From contig JAADGL010000053.1 of assembly GCA_013152385.1 (NCBI GenBank), forward strand, positions 53,100 to 117,099: 64,000 nucleotides of DNA, given 5' to 3'. The position numbers and the translations under genes were made by a program. The DNA is from Acidobacteriota bacterium (GTDB lineage: Bacteria; Acidobacteriota; Holophagae; Thermotomaculales; Thermotomaculaceae). Below the pieces are notes generated by a model, which worked only from the letters and a program-made list of their open reading frames with translations, made no database searches and was not told the DNA's origin. Positions 1 through 8,872 of the stretch are shown here, in pieces (positions within the stretch are counted from its first letter, which is position 1; every line of letters begins with the position of its first letter).

Positions 1-839
1 CCGTCGGAAATCAGGCGTTCCAGTGAAAGGCGGGCCACTTCCCTGCGAATGGGGTCAAAAGATGAAACAATCACCGCTTCCGGTGTGTCGTCAATGATCA
101 GATCCACTCCGGTGGCAGCCTCCAGCGCACGGATATTCCGGCCTTCCCGGCCAATAATCCGTCCTTTCATGTCATCACTGGGCAAATCCACCACAGAAAC
201 CGTAGCTTCAGTGACATAATCGGACGCGGATTTCTGAATTGCCAGACCGATAATTTTTTTTGCTTTCTGAATGGCAGTAGTTTCCGCCTCTTCTTCCATC
301 TTCTTCACTCTTTTGGTCACACTCTTCCGGGCTTCTTCTTCCACCAGTTTCATCATTTCATACTTGGCGGATTCACGGGTCAGGCCGGAAATTCGTTCCA
401 GAGTCTCAATCTGCTCATCTCTTATTCTCTGAACTTCCTGCTCCTTCTGGGCAATGGAAAGTGCCTGCCGTTTCAGATTTTCCTCTTTGGCATCCAGTGA
501 TTGTTCCTTGGAATCCAAAGTCGTCATCCGTTTTTCTACAAGGTCTTCTTTCCGGAGAAGCCGCTTCTCCATTTCATGAATTTCTTTTCTTTTCTCGGTG
601 GTTTCCCGCTCAACCTCTTCTTTGACCTTCTGCTTCAGCTCTTTTGCTTCCAGTTCGGCACGGCGTCGGATCTGGTCCGCTTCCCGGTTTGCCAGGTCCA
701 GTGCCTCTTTCGCCTTCTGCTCCGAAATTTCCAGCAGGTGGCTTTCTTTCTTTTGTCTGGTTTTATAGTAAGCAATCAGGCCGAGATTGGTCAGGAACAG
801 CACAACCACTGCAACAATCAGTGCTATTTCTACTACCAT
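1..839 (-). CDS. rny: Ribonuclease Y, N-terminal part (cut by window edge)
   Basis: Membrane-anchored endoribonuclease that starts mRNA decay in many bacteria. The frame runs from an ATG at 839, preceded by a strong GGAGGAG ribosome site, off the left edge, giving about 279 residues of the roughly 520 usual. Visible order: one N-terminal transmembrane helix (about residues 3-23), a long charged coiled coil (about 30-190), then a KH RNA-binding domain with the [12 protein letters not shown] signature (about 215-270). The catalytic HD domain would lie outside the window. It follows zapA and the probable 6S RNA on the same strand, an arrangement seen in other bacteria. Identification is firm; only the C-terminus is unseen. 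Confidence 0.95.
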   Translation of the reverse strand, partial: MVVEIALIVAVVVLFLTNLGLIAYYKTRQKKESHLLEISEQKAKEALDLANREADQIRRRAELEAKELKQKVKEEVERETTEKRKEIHEMEKRLLRKEDLVEKRMTTLDSKEQSLDAKEENLKRQALSIAQKEQEVQRIRDEQIETLERISGLTRESAKYEMMKLVEEEARKSVTKRVKKMEEEAETTAIQKAKKIIGLAIQKSASDYVTEATVSVVDLPSDDMKGRIIGREGRNIRALEAATGVDLIIDDTPEAVIVSSFDPIRREVARLSLERLISD

Positions 840-884
840 AATCTCCTCCAAATACCATTCCAACACACCTGGATGGAGGAACAA

Positions 885-1050
885 GTGGCCCCGTGAAATC
901 GTGTGACGGAAAATAATGAACCTGGCCTACCAGGTGGGCACATCAGCCTGCCCTTCGGGTTTCCCGCTCAAGGCGGGCCTGCTCTCCCGGGCAGCGTCAC
1001 GTTCCCGCATTATTTCCGTTGGCTCAATATCGCCCCGTCATCACGGGTTT
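885..1050 (-). ncRNA. ssrS: Probable 6S RNA
   Basis: This gene-free stretch between zapA and rny reads, on the minus strand, as one long rod with side hairpins. The outer stem CCCGTGA/TCACGGG joins 1047-1041 with 890-896, and TGAC/GTCA lies just inside it. Then comes a one-sided bulge GGGGCGATATTGAGCCAAC, and then a 10-bp stem GGAAATAATG with CATTATTTTCC (1017-1008 with 908-918). Further in are CTGCCC/GGGCAG and two short hairpins. A closing stem, asymmetric central bubble containing GATATT, and terminal stems match 6S RNA, which binds sigma-70 RNA polymerase. In several bacteria 6S lies directly after zapA. Ends are approximate; family assignment rests on structure and position. Confidence 0.72.
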
Positions 1051-1346
1051 CACAGGACCCGCTTTTCTGTCAGAGAACTCTCAATCATTCCGATTATGCT
1101 CTCAAGCTTGGAAGCAAACTGCGGTTGATCCGCTTTCCGGCATTCCTTCATCAGTTTAAAATAATCATCCACAACCGTCATGGATGCCATGACCAGAAGG
1201 CGGTAAAAATCCACACTCCCGGTTGCTTCCGCCAATTCCTTCATCCTGGATTCGAGAAAATGGGCCATCTCCGTCACGTAACTTTCATCGTAGCGTGAGG
1301 AGATTTTATACTCCTTCCCGTAAATACGAAGGTTATAAATTGCCAT
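1050..1346 (-). CDS. zapA: Cell division protein ZapA
   Basis: Small Z-ring-associated protein that bundles FtsZ filaments at midcell. The 98-residue product has the ZapA pattern: an N-terminal beta-rich segment (IYGKEYKISS) with an aspartate/glutamate-rich turn, then helices with VDFYRLLVMASMTVVDDYFKL and a C-terminal coiled region. The start at 1346 is chosen because GGAGAGGGAAG precedes it and it matches the family length; a longer frame to 1403 would add an unrelated 19-residue extension. It overlaps the upstream coiled-coil gene by 14 nt and is followed at once by the probable 6S RNA. Confidence 0.88.
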   Translation of the reverse strand: MAIYNLRIYGKEYKISSRYDESYVTEMAHFLESRMKELAEATGSVDFYRLLVMASMTVVDDYFKLMKECRKADQPQFASKLESIIGMIESSLTEKRVL

Positions 1347-1563
1347 CTTCCCTCTCCACCAGCGTGTCAATTGAGTTAATAATTCTGCCAATACGGCTTT
1401 CAACTTCCTTCAAATGCGAGGATTTTCCAAGAGCACCCTCAAGCTCCGTCTGCAACAATTCAACCTGCTTCTTCAGCTCGGTATTCTCTTCTTTAATTGT
1501 CTCATACTCCCGAAGCAACTGTGAAACTTTTTTTTCAAGCAGTTGAATCAGGCGGTTCATCAT
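1333..1563 (-). CDS. Small coiled-coil protein, ZapB-like
   Basis: A 76-residue, almost wholly helical protein with heptad-patterned Leu/Glu/Lys (LLEKKVSQLLREYETIKEEN, continuing through TELKKQVELLQTEL), so a single coiled coil is expected. No catalytic motif is visible. Size, composition and position immediately before zapA (14-nt overlap) suggest a divisome partner of the ZapB kind, but sequence alone cannot prove it because short coiled coils resemble one another. Its ATG overlaps the pheT stop as ATGA, so it is probably translated by coupling to pheT. Two ATGs are adjacent (1563 and 1560); the first gives the overlap. Confidence 0.7.
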   Translation of the reverse strand: MMNRLIQLLEKKVSQLLREYETIKEENTELKKQVELLQTELEGALGKSSHLKEVESRIGRIINSIDTLVEREDGNL

Positions 1564-3611
1564 CGAAGTACCGCTCCGAACTTATCAATAAACGCAGCCA
1601 CAATCTTCTGATGCAGCTGATTAATTTCTTCATTATTCAAGGTTTGATCATCCGATTGAAACACAAAATTCACTGCGATACTGACCTTTCCAGCTGGAAC
1701 ACCCTTCCCCTCATACCGGTCAAAAAGCCGGACATCTTTGAGATAAGGCACATCCAGACTTGTCAGGAATGTTTCCATATCGGAATATCGAATCGCCCTG
1801 TCCACAAGAAACGCGGAATCCCGCTCTGTGCTGGGCATCATGGAAAAAGGCCGAAAACGAAGGGTTTTTCCGGATTTCCGAATGAAATCGCTTAAATCCA
1901 GCTCCATCGCCACCAGAGGATGGTCCACATCAAAATGAGCCAGAACATCATCGGACAACTGCCCGAGATACCCGACAGTATGCCCATCCATTTTTATCAC
2001 TGCTGAAAATTTCGGGTCAAATGCCGGAGAATCGCAATCTTCATAACTGACAACCGGATTTCCCAACACTTTCCGTTCAATCCGGGTCAGCAGGCCTTTT
2101 AAAAGAAATTCATCCGCCTGAACTTCCCTGCCGTTCCACGCGCGGTGATGAACCCCTTTCACGGCAAGTGCAGCCACAGAAATCCGTTCATCCGCCTGCG
2201 TGCCTTTTGGAAAGTACACCCGCCCGGTCTCAAACAACTTCAATGCCAGATTGCCCCGTTTCAGATTCAACGCGGCAACCGCTGTCAAAGTCGCCAGCAC
2301 AGAGGTGCGCATGGTACTTGTATTTTCTCCCAGCGGATTGGCAATCTGCACCATCTCCATCTGAGAAGGGCGCAGAACACGGTTATCTTCAGGAGAACAG
2401 AAAGAATAAGAAATCGCCTCATAAAATCCCGCTGCCGAAAACACCTCTTCCACATGGTGCAACACCTTTTCGGAAGGGGGCGTTACCCGGCCGGGGCTTT
2501 CAATGCCCGGAAGTGTTGACGGCATCCGGTTGTACCCGTACATCCGTGCCACTTCTTCAATCAGATCAATCTCGCGGGTCACATCAAGACGGTTGGAAGG
2601 CACCTGCCAGACAGTCCCGGCGGAATCCTTCCGGAGCTTCGAAAACCCCAGCCTGCTCAACGTATCGTCCACAAAATCATCTTCGATTTTCAGCCCGGCA
2701 ATTCTTTCCAAGCTACCGGACTTCAGCAGTACCTTCTGTGCCTCAAACGGCTTCGGATATTCATCAACCGGTTCCGGAGCCACTTCGCCGCCGGCAAACT
2801 CCGCCATCATAGCCGCCGCCCGGTTGGCCGCCTTCATTGCAATTTCAATATCGGCGCCCCGCTCAAAGCGATGGGAAGAATCAGTATGAACCGCCAGCCG
2901 TTTCGAGGTTTTCCGGACACAGACCGGATCAAACCACGCGGATTCAATTACCACATCCGCCGTATCTTCCCGAATTTCAGAATTCTCTCCGCCCATAATG
3001 CCCGCCAGTGCCACCGGACGTTCGCCGTCGGCAATTACCAGGTCATCCGCAGTAAGCTTCCGTTCCACGCCGTCCAGTGTCACCATTATTTCACCGGCAG
3101 CCGCCCGGCGGACCACAATACGGTTCCCCCGGAGAAAACGGCTGTCAAAAGCATGGAGGGGGTGGCCCAGTTCCCAGAGAACAAAATTCGTAACATCCAC
3201 CACATTGCTGATGGGACGGATTCCGGCTTCCGACAAAAGTTCCTGCATCCATCGGGGCGAAGGCCCGATTTTCACATTTCTGACATAACGGGCAACATAG
3301 CGCCCACAGAGATCCGGAGCCTGAATATCCACCGAAATTTCCTCTCCGGTCGCAGGGCCGGTTTCCTGAAAAGACAATTCCTCCGGTAAAATCAGCGTCC
3401 CGTTCCCCGAAGCCGCCAACTCCCGGGCCAGGCCCACATAATTCATGGCATCGGGCCGGTTTGTGGTCACATCAATATCCAGAATAACAGCATCGCCTTC
3501 CCGGCGGATCTCATCCACCGTCAAGCCCTGGTCTGTTAACACCTCCGCAATCCCTTCGGCATTCAGCTTTGTTTCGATATATCTTCTCAACCAGCGTACA
3601 CTGAAATCCAT
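1560..3611 (-). CDS. pheT: Phenylalanyl-tRNA synthetase beta subunit (short form)
   Basis: Beta chain of the alpha2-beta2 enzyme that charges tRNA-Phe. The 683-residue protein shows the B3/B4 region (GRYVARYVRNVKIGPSPRWM, then ISNVVDVTNFVLWELGHPLH), the B5 domain and a C-terminal FDX-ACB anticodon-binding domain. It is about 110 residues shorter than the usual form: after LTDQGLTVDEIRREGD it passes directly to ILDIDVTTNRPDAMNYVG. The EMAP/OB-fold tRNA-binding insert that normally separates these two segments is therefore missing. The frame is otherwise complete. It lies 22 nt after pheS, and its stop overlaps the start of the next gene. Confidence 0.95.
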   Translation of the reverse strand: MDFSVRWLRRYIETKLNAEGIAEVLTDQGLTVDEIRREGDAVILDIDVTTNRPDAMNYVGLARELAASGNGTLILPEELSFQETGPATGEEISVDIQAPDLCGRYVARYVRNVKIGPSPRWMQELLSEAGIRPISNVVDVTNFVLWELGHPLHAFDSRFLRGNRIVVRRAAAGEIMVTLDGVERKLTADDLVIADGERPVALAGIMGGENSEIREDTADVVIESAWFDPVCVRKTSKRLAVHTDSSHRFERGADIEIAMKAANRAAAMMAEFAGGEVAPEPVDEYPKPFEAQKVLLKSGSLERIAGLKIEDDFVDDTLSRLGFSKLRKDSAGTVWQVPSNRLDVTREIDLIEEVARMYGYNRMPSTLPGIESPGRVTPPSEKVLHHVEEVFSAAGFYEAISYSFCSPEDNRVLRPSQMEMVQIANPLGENTSTMRTSVLATLTAVAALNLKRGNLALKLFETGRVYFPKGTQADERISVAALAVKGVHHRAWNGREVQADEFLLKGLLTRIERKVLGNPVVSYEDCDSPAFDPKFSAVIKMDGHTVGYLGQLSDDVLAHFDVDHPLVAMELDLSDFIRKSGKTLRFRPFSMMPSTERDSAFLVDRAIRYSDMETFLTSLDVPYLKDVRLFDRYEGKGVPAGKVSIAVNFVFQSDDQTLNNEEINQLHQKIVAAFIDKFGAVLR

Positions 3612-3633
3612 GGTGCCCTCTTTGTCGAAACCT

Positions 3634-4659
3634 TCAATTGAACTGAGACAGAAATCTCAGGTCATTGTCAAAAAACATCCGGATATCGGAAATTCCGTAC
3701 TTGAGCATTGCCACCCGTTCCACACCCAGTCCGAAGGCAAAACCGGAAACCGTCTCCGGATCATAGCCCACATTACCAAATACCACGGGATCCACCATTC
3801 CGGCACCAAGGATTTCCAGCCAGCCGCTGTTTTTACACACCCGGCAGCCTTTTCCACCGCACATAATACAGCTGACATCCACCTCCGCGCTGGGTTCGGT
3901 AAACGGGAAAAAACTGGGCCGAAGCCGCATCTTCGTTTGCGTCCCGAAAAGCTTTTTCAGAAAATGCTCCAACGTCCCCTTCAAATCGGTAAACGTAACA
4001 TGTTCACCCACCACCAGGCCTTCCACCTGGTGAAACATGGGAGAATGCGTAATGTCCGCGTCCTTCCGGTAAACCCGCCCCGGCATAATCGCCTTAAACG
4101 GCGGCTTCCGGTTTTCCATCAGATGAATCTGCACATTGGAAGTATGGGTACGGAGGACCACATCATCCGAAATATAAAACGTGTCCTGCATATCCCGCGC
4201 CGGATGATCTTTTGAAATCCCCAGCGCCTCAAAATTATAAAAATCCGTTTCGATTTCCGACGCGCCGGCCACCTCATATCCCATCCGCTCAAAAATACGA
4301 ATCAAATCACGATTTACAACATTCAGGGGATGAAGTGCTCCCAGCTCCGGAGCAATACCGGGAAGTGTCAGGTCAATCCCGCCTTCACGGGAATTCGCCT
4401 CACCGGATTTCAGCGCTTCAAACTTTTCAGCCAGTGCGGTTTCCACCGCCTGCTTCAGGCGGTTCACCGCCTGACCCAGTTCCGGCCTCAGCTCCTTTGG
4501 AACCGAACGAAGGTCGGTGAGAAGCTCTTTAACAATCCCGCGTTTTCTTCCCAGATACCGATTTTTCAGTTCTTCCAGGGCATTCAGGCCTTCCACATGG
4601 CCCAACGCCTCATTGAAGGTGTCCCTGACTCCCTGAATCCGAGCTTTCAGGTCACTCAT
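3634..4659 (-). CDS. pheS: Phenylalanyl-tRNA synthetase alpha subunit
   Basis: Catalytic alpha chain of Phe-tRNA synthetase, class II. The 341-residue protein has the N-terminal coiled-coil tRNA arm, the class II core (VLRTHTSNVQIHLM; GRVYRKDADITHSPMFHQVEG) and motif 3 GFAFGLGVERVAMLKYGI near the C-terminus. The four-cysteine knuckle CIMCGGKGCRVC before GWLEILGAGMVDP is found in many bacterial PheS proteins and probably binds zinc. Start ATG at 4659 is 11 nt after the rplT stop. Length and motifs are normal. Confidence 0.97.
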   Translation of the reverse strand: MSDLKARIQGVRDTFNEALGHVEGLNALEELKNRYLGRKRGIVKELLTDLRSVPKELRPELGQAVNRLKQAVETALAEKFEALKSGEANSREGGIDLTLPGIAPELGALHPLNVVNRDLIRIFERMGYEVAGASEIETDFYNFEALGISKDHPARDMQDTFYISDDVVLRTHTSNVQIHLMENRKPPFKAIMPGRVYRKDADITHSPMFHQVEGLVVGEHVTFTDLKGTLEHFLKKLFGTQTKMRLRPSFFPFTEPSAEVDVSCIMCGGKGCRVCKNSGWLEILGAGMVDPVVFGNVGYDPETVSGFAFGLGVERVAMLKYGISDIRMFFDNDLRFLSQFN

Positions 4660-4670
4660 TTGTACCCGGC

Positions 4671-5027
4671 TTAGCTCAGAGCGTCTTTGGCCTTTGTTGC
4701 CAGCTCGGCAAATGCCTCCGGATTGGAAACCGCCAGCTCGGCAAGAACCTTGCGGTCCAGTTCAATCCCGGCCTGCTTCAGGCCATTCATGAAAGTACTG
4801 TACTTCAAATCATGAAGTCTCGCGGCAGCATTAATCCTCACAATCCACAGAGACCTGAAATCCCGTTTCTTCCTGCGCCGGTCCCGGTAGGAAAAGGCCA
4901 GTGCCCGCTCCACGGATTCCTTCGCAGTACGATACAGTTTACTCCTGCCGCCGTAATAGCCCTTTGCCAGCTTTAAAATCTTCTTTCTTCTGTTTTTTCT
5001 TTTGGTTCCTCTTTTTACCCGTGTCAT
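4671..5027 (-). CDS. rplT: 50S ribosomal protein L20
   Basis: Early-assembly large-subunit protein that binds 23S rRNA; in several bacteria it also represses its own operon. The 118-residue sequence is full length with the typical very basic N-terminal arm ([20 protein letters not shown], then [16 protein letters not shown]) and the folded C-terminal domain ending in [11 protein letters not shown]. It is preceded by a clear GGAGAAAGAT ribosome site and sits in the conserved thrS-infC-rpmI-rplT-pheST order. Confidence 0.98.
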   Translation of the reverse strand: MTRVKRGTKRKNRRKKILKLAKGYYGGRSKLYRTAKESVERALAFSYRDRRRKKRDFRSLWIVRINAAARLHDLKYSTFMNGLKQAGIELDRKVLAELAVSNPEAFAELATKAKDALS

Positions 5028-5068
5028 ATCTTTCTCCTGCTTTCCGTCAAAAAACGATATTCGGATGC

Positions 5069-5266
5069 TCAGCCGTAAGGCAGCATCTTTTTCAGCACCA
5101 CGCTGTCCCCGGCAGAAGCCAGAAATCCCTTGCGCAGATTCCGTTTCCGTTTCTTGGCCTTTTTAGTCAAAATGTGGCTTTTATTGGCATGGTTCAAAAT
5201 AATCTTGCCACTGCCAGTCGTCTTCGTCCGCTTTGCTGCACCTCTGTGGCTTTTCAATTTCGGCAT
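5069..5266 (-). CDS. rpmI: 50S ribosomal protein L35
   Basis: Small basic large-subunit protein, 65 residues, starting [20 protein letters not shown] and ending KKMLPYG, full length for the family. The start at 5266 is chosen from the conserved N-terminus and the ribosome site GGAGGAACT just upstream. An upstream extension of this frame to 5362 overlaps infC and has no family match. Located between infC and rplT as usual. Confidence 0.97.
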   Translation of the reverse strand: MPKLKSHRGAAKRTKTTGSGKIILNHANKSHILTKKAKKRKRNLRKGFLASAGDSVVLKKMLPYG

Positions 5267-5306
5267 AGTTCCTCCAAAATTCGGGAATATAGTTCCCGGA
5301 AAATTC

Positions 5307-5867
5307 TCAGTTCTTTCCGGAAGGCCTCGGTACAAAAATCTGCACCATATGAATCCCCTCAAAGGACGGCCCCTTTTCCGGATATCCGTATTCCTCCAGA
5401 TCCTCTTTCAAGCGCTGGAGAATTGCAAATCCCTTATCTTTGTGCGCCAGCTCCCGGCCCCGGAAACGAACCGTGACCTTAACCCTGTCGCCCGCCTCCA
5501 GGAAACGGATCACATGTTTTTTCTTAAAATTGTAATCATGTTCGTCAATCATCGGACGAAACTTCATTTCCTTCACCTGGATGCGTTTCTGTTTCTTCTT
5601 CGCCTGCTGGGCCCGCTTCTGCTCGGTGTACAGATACTTACCGTAATCCATAATCCTGCAGACCGGCGGCTTTCCGTTGGGTGCCACCTCCACCAGGTCC
5701 AGACCTTTGCTCTGCGCAATACTGAGAGCTTCGTCCAGGCTCAGGATTCCAAGCTGTTCGCCGTCCTCCGAAACCACCCGAAGCTCTTTTTCCCGAATGT
5801 TTTCATTGATCCGGGTTCCACCACGCTTACCGTTGCCCCTTGAATTTTTACTAACTGAGCGGTTAAT
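5307..5867 (-). CDS. infC: Translation initiation factor IF-3, probable AUU start
   Basis: IF-3 binds the 30S subunit, keeps subunits apart and checks start-codon pairing. The N-domain ([48 protein letters not shown]) and C-domain ([23 protein letters not shown], shown in part: [27 protein letters not shown]) are complete. There is no ATG at the expected place. A GTG at 5873 abuts the GGGGAGGT ribosome site with no spacing. The ATT at 5867 lies 6 nt beyond that site and opens ATT-AAC-CGC-TCA. An AUU start is the known autoregulatory feature of infC in enterobacteria, so 5867 is preferred (186 residues; 188 from the GTG). Confidence 0.93.
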   Translation of the reverse strand: MNRSVSKNSRGNGKRGGTRINENIREKELRVVSEDGEQLGILSLDEALSIAQSKGLDLVEVAPNGKPPVCRIMDYGKYLYTEQKRAQQAKKKQKRIQVKEMKFRPMIDEHDYNFKKKHVIRFLEAGDRVKVTVRFRGRELAHKDKGFAILQRLKEDLEEYGYPEKGPSFEGIHMVQIFVPRPSGKN

Positions 5868-5923
5868 AGACACACCTCCCCAATAAAGTCAGTGTTTCAC
5901 TATAGACGGAACATTCCCCGTTG

Positions 5924-7864
5924 TCAAGGCAAATCCAATGATTTTGACCGGACAAGTGAAGTAACTTTCCGAATAAATTCATCGACCGGGACAGCCCCTT
6001 CGTCTCCTCTTCCCCGCACCCGGACCGAAACCGTTCCGTCTTCTGCCTCTTTCTTTCCGATTACCAGCATATAAGGAACTTTCTGCATCTGAGCTTCCCG
6101 TATTTTATACCCCATCTTCTCACTGCGGTCATCAACGGAAACCCGGATTCCTGCGGCAATCAGCTTATCCGCAACCTCTCCGGCATACGGCACATTATCA
6201 TCGGTAATGGGAATAACCGAAACCTGCACCGGCGCCAGCCAGAGGGGAAACGCCCCGGCGTACTGCTCCACCAGCATACCAAAAAACCGTTCCCATGAAC
6301 CGAAAATCGCCCGATGAATCATAAAAGGAGTATGCTCTGCACCGTCCGACGCCACATAGGTCATCCCGAAACGTCTGGGAAGATTGAAATCGAACTGAAT
6401 TGTCGTTGCCTGCCACTTGCGGCCCAGGCAATCGTAAAGTTTCACATCAATCTTCGGACCGTAAAAAACCGCCTCTCCCTCCATGCGCTCGAACTCAATC
6501 CCCTTCTTCGCCAACGCCTGAATCAGTGCATCCTCCGCCATATCCCATTCTTCATCCGTTCCGGCGTACTTCTGCTTATTCCGGCTGTCCCGAACCGACA
6601 ATTCAAACTTATACTTCTCAAAACCGAACACCCGGTAAATATCCAGTGCCAGATCAATCAGCTTCTCAATCTCCCCGTGAACCTGCTCCGGTGTACAGAT
6701 AATGTGGGCATCATCCTGAGTAAACCCGCGCACCCGAAGCATCCCGTGAAGCGCCCCGCTCTTCTCATAGCGGTACACCGTTCCGTTCTCAGCATACTTA
6801 ATGGGAAGCTCCCGGTAAGACCGGCGTTTATTCTTATAAATCATCACATGGAACGGACAATTCATCGGCTTGACAATATACTCTTCATCATCAATGGACA
6901 AACTGTACATATTCTCCCGGTAAAAATCATAATGTCCCGAAGTTTTCCACAACTCACTTCGTGCCAGATGGGGTGAAATTACCCATTGATAGCCGCGTTT
7001 CACCAGCTCATGGTACAGATAATCCTCAATCTGCTTGCGGACCGTCACCCCTTTCGGGTACCAGAACACAAAACCGCCGCCGACCTTCTCTTCAAAGGCA
7101 AAAAGCTCCAGCTCCTTCCCCAGGCGGCGGTGATCCCGCTTCTTTGCCTCTTCCAGCATCAAAAGATACTCTTCCAGCTCTGCCTTCCTGAAAAAAGCGG
7201 TACCGTAAATCCGCTGCAACATTCGGTTCTTCTCATCCCCCCGCCAGTAAGCGCCGGCAATGGACAAAAGCTTGAATGCCTTGATAAAAGAAGTATTGGG
7301 CAGATGCGGCCCCCGGCAGAGATCCACCCAATCCCCCTGACGGTAACAGGTAATCGTCTCCCCGGCCGGCAACTCTTTGATAATCTCTACCTTATAAGCT
7401 TCGCCCATCTCCTCAAACATTTTCAAAGCAGCTTCCCGGGTCACCTCTTCCCGTCGGATTTCCAGTTTTTCTTTGGCGATTTTCTTCATCTCGCCTTCAA
7501 TCTTCACCAGATCCTCCGGAGTAAACGGCGCCTCCCGGTCAAAATCATAATAAAACCCGTCCTCAATCACCGGGCCGATGGTAACCTTCGTTTCCGGAAA
7601 AATCCGCTGAACCGCCTGCGCCATCAGATGCGCACAGGAATGGCGAAGCACCTCCAGTGCATCCGGAGATTTTTCAGTCAGAATCTCCAGCGAGCCGTCC
7701 TCTTTCAACGGCAGCGACATATCAATCAAACTGTCATTAAACCTGGCCGCCACAGCCATCCGGGCCAACCCGGAAGAAATGCCGGCCGCCACATCCATCG
7801 GAGACGTACCCCTATCAATATCAAGGACATTTCCATCCGGAAGCGTAACGTGTATCTTGTCCAT
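5924..7864 (-). CDS. thrS: Threonyl-tRNA synthetase
   Basis: Class II synthetase charging tRNA-Thr. The 646-residue protein has an N-terminal TGS domain (HVTLPDGNVLDIDRGTSPMD), the second additional editing domain with the HSCAHLMAQAV and CRGPHLPNTSFIKAFKL metal motifs, the catalytic core (PMNCPFHVMIYK, GMLRVRGFTQDDAHIICT, IHRAIFGSWERFFGMLVE) and the C-terminal anticodon domain (VSVIPITD; RIREAQ-like segment). Start ATG at 7864 has AGGGGAACGCC upstream. It is 38 nt after the tRNA-Val gene and shares its promoter by position, so tRNA and mRNA are probably cotranscribed and separated by tRNA processing. Confidence 0.97.
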   Translation of the reverse strand: MDKIHVTLPDGNVLDIDRGTSPMDVAAGISSGLARMAVAARFNDSLIDMSLPLKEDGSLEILTEKSPDALEVLRHSCAHLMAQAVQRIFPETKVTIGPVIEDGFYYDFDREAPFTPEDLVKIEGEMKKIAKEKLEIRREEVTREAALKMFEEMGEAYKVEIIKELPAGETITCYRQGDWVDLCRGPHLPNTSFIKAFKLLSIAGAYWRGDEKNRMLQRIYGTAFFRKAELEEYLLMLEEAKKRDHRRLGKELELFAFEEKVGGGFVFWYPKGVTVRKQIEDYLYHELVKRGYQWVISPHLARSELWKTSGHYDFYRENMYSLSIDDEEYIVKPMNCPFHVMIYKNKRRSYRELPIKYAENGTVYRYEKSGALHGMLRVRGFTQDDAHIICTPEQVHGEIEKLIDLALDIYRVFGFEKYKFELSVRDSRNKQKYAGTDEEWDMAEDALIQALAKKGIEFERMEGEAVFYGPKIDVKLYDCLGRKWQATTIQFDFNLPRRFGMTYVASDGAEHTPFMIHRAIFGSWERFFGMLVEQYAGAFPLWLAPVQVSVIPITDDNVPYAGEVADKLIAAGIRVSVDDRSEKMGYKIREAQMQKVPYMLVIGKKEAEDGTVSVRVRGRGDEGAVPVDEFIRKVTSLVRSKSLDLP

Positions 7865-7902
7865 GGCGTTCCCCTATGCGTTGGGTGGTTGATAAAAAAA
7901 AA

Positions 7903-7977
7903 TGGTAGGCACGGGCGGGATTGAACCGCCGACCCCTTCCGCGTCAAGGAAGTGCTCTCCCCCTGAGCTACGTGCCT
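7903..7977 (-). tRNA. tRNA-Val (anticodon GAC), CCA encoded
   Basis: On the minus strand the cloverleaf is complete. Acceptor stem AGGCACG pairs with CGTGCCT, followed by discriminator A and an encoded CCA (7905-7903). The D arm is GCTC/GAGC. The anticodon stem CTTCC/GGAAG holds the loop TTGACGC with anticodon GAC (Val, codons GUC/GUU). The T arm is GGCGG-TTCAATC-CCGCC. Length is 75 nt with a short variable loop. Confidence 0.97.
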
Positions 7978-7989
7978 CCACTGCCAGAA

Positions 7990-8019
7990 AAAATACCAGA
8001 CTCCGCCCTGATCTGTCAA
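7990..8019 (-). promoter_or_regulatory. Sigma-70-type promoter for tRNA-Val/thrS operon
   Basis: On the minus strand a perfect -35 TTGACA (8019-8014) is followed after 18 nt by TATTTT (7995-7990). Predicted transcription start is near 7983, a few nt before the tRNA 5' end at 7977. This is the only consensus promoter seen upstream of the long minus-strand translation block. Confidence 0.75.
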
Positions 8020-8860
8020 CAAAAAACCGCATCACCTGCGGGAGAACCGGGGGATAAGAAAGAGAAAACAAAGCCAGAGAGAAAAGACAAGGGAAAATAC
8101 TCACCCCCGAGGCTACCGGATACGCTGCAGAAAAAACCCAACACAACCGCCAAAGGCCAGACAATTAAGCAGAATACAGAATACCGGGACCTGCACAGAG
8201 CCCAGAAAGGGAAAAAACATTCTTCATGGACCAGACACGCCGCCCCATCCTGAAACTGAGAAATTGCATACCATTAATTGAGGTCCCCAGTCCCGGCTAC
8301 TGCGCAGGCTGAGAAAAAAAGAAAACAACCCCGAAGAGCCGAATTTAAATGTACGAAAACTCCTGGCACTACTCAATTTTCAGTTTCCAACCGTATTCGC
8401 TTCACAAATCCGTTTCACTCCCTCGCTAAAATTTTTCGGAACACCCTCTCCCCTGATCAAGTTTTTTTGTTGACAGAGGCCTTGGGATGGGTGTCCACGG
8501 GTTACCGGTGTCCTTGTTTTTTGCCGCAAACATTCTGCTTGCCGGGATTGATATATTAAAAGTTTTTGTACTTTTCCTGTGGTTTTAAACGATGGGAAAT
8601 TTTGATTTCCGAATTTCCGGGGAACTTGAGGGGACAGTGGAATAATGATCCCAAAAACCGCTGCTTTCCAGCCGGAATTAAAGGTGATTTTGTTTTGCAC
8701 CGCGGAAATTTTTCGTCCGAAGCACCTGAACCTCCCGGGAGTGGTATACAACGGCTGCCCGGCCGGGGGTCGCGCACCACCGGTAAATCTGATACAATAA
8801 GGCGCATTTTCGGTGCCCCGGAGAAATTCCGGACACTTTAAGCACATGAAAATCAACTGA
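8020..8860. other. Long gene-free stretch upstream of ahcY
   Basis: About 840 nt without a convincing gene on either strand. Open frames here lack ribosome sites and show protein composition unlike the neighbours. Near the ahcY end, TACAAT at 8793-8798 could be a -10 box, but no good -35 accompanies it. I looked for conserved SAM- or SAH-riboswitch cores and for SRP RNA, tmRNA and RNase P signatures and did not recognise any. The part next to 8014-8019 is the minus-strand promoter region. The rest remains unexplained. Confidence 0.6.
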
Positions 8861-8872
8861 ATTGGAGGATAT

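Noticed and set aside
8690..8872. SAH or SAM riboswitch before ahcY
   Set aside because: I looked for conserved core sequences of the SAH and SAM families and could not find them; only ordinary short stems are present. A covariance search could overturn this.
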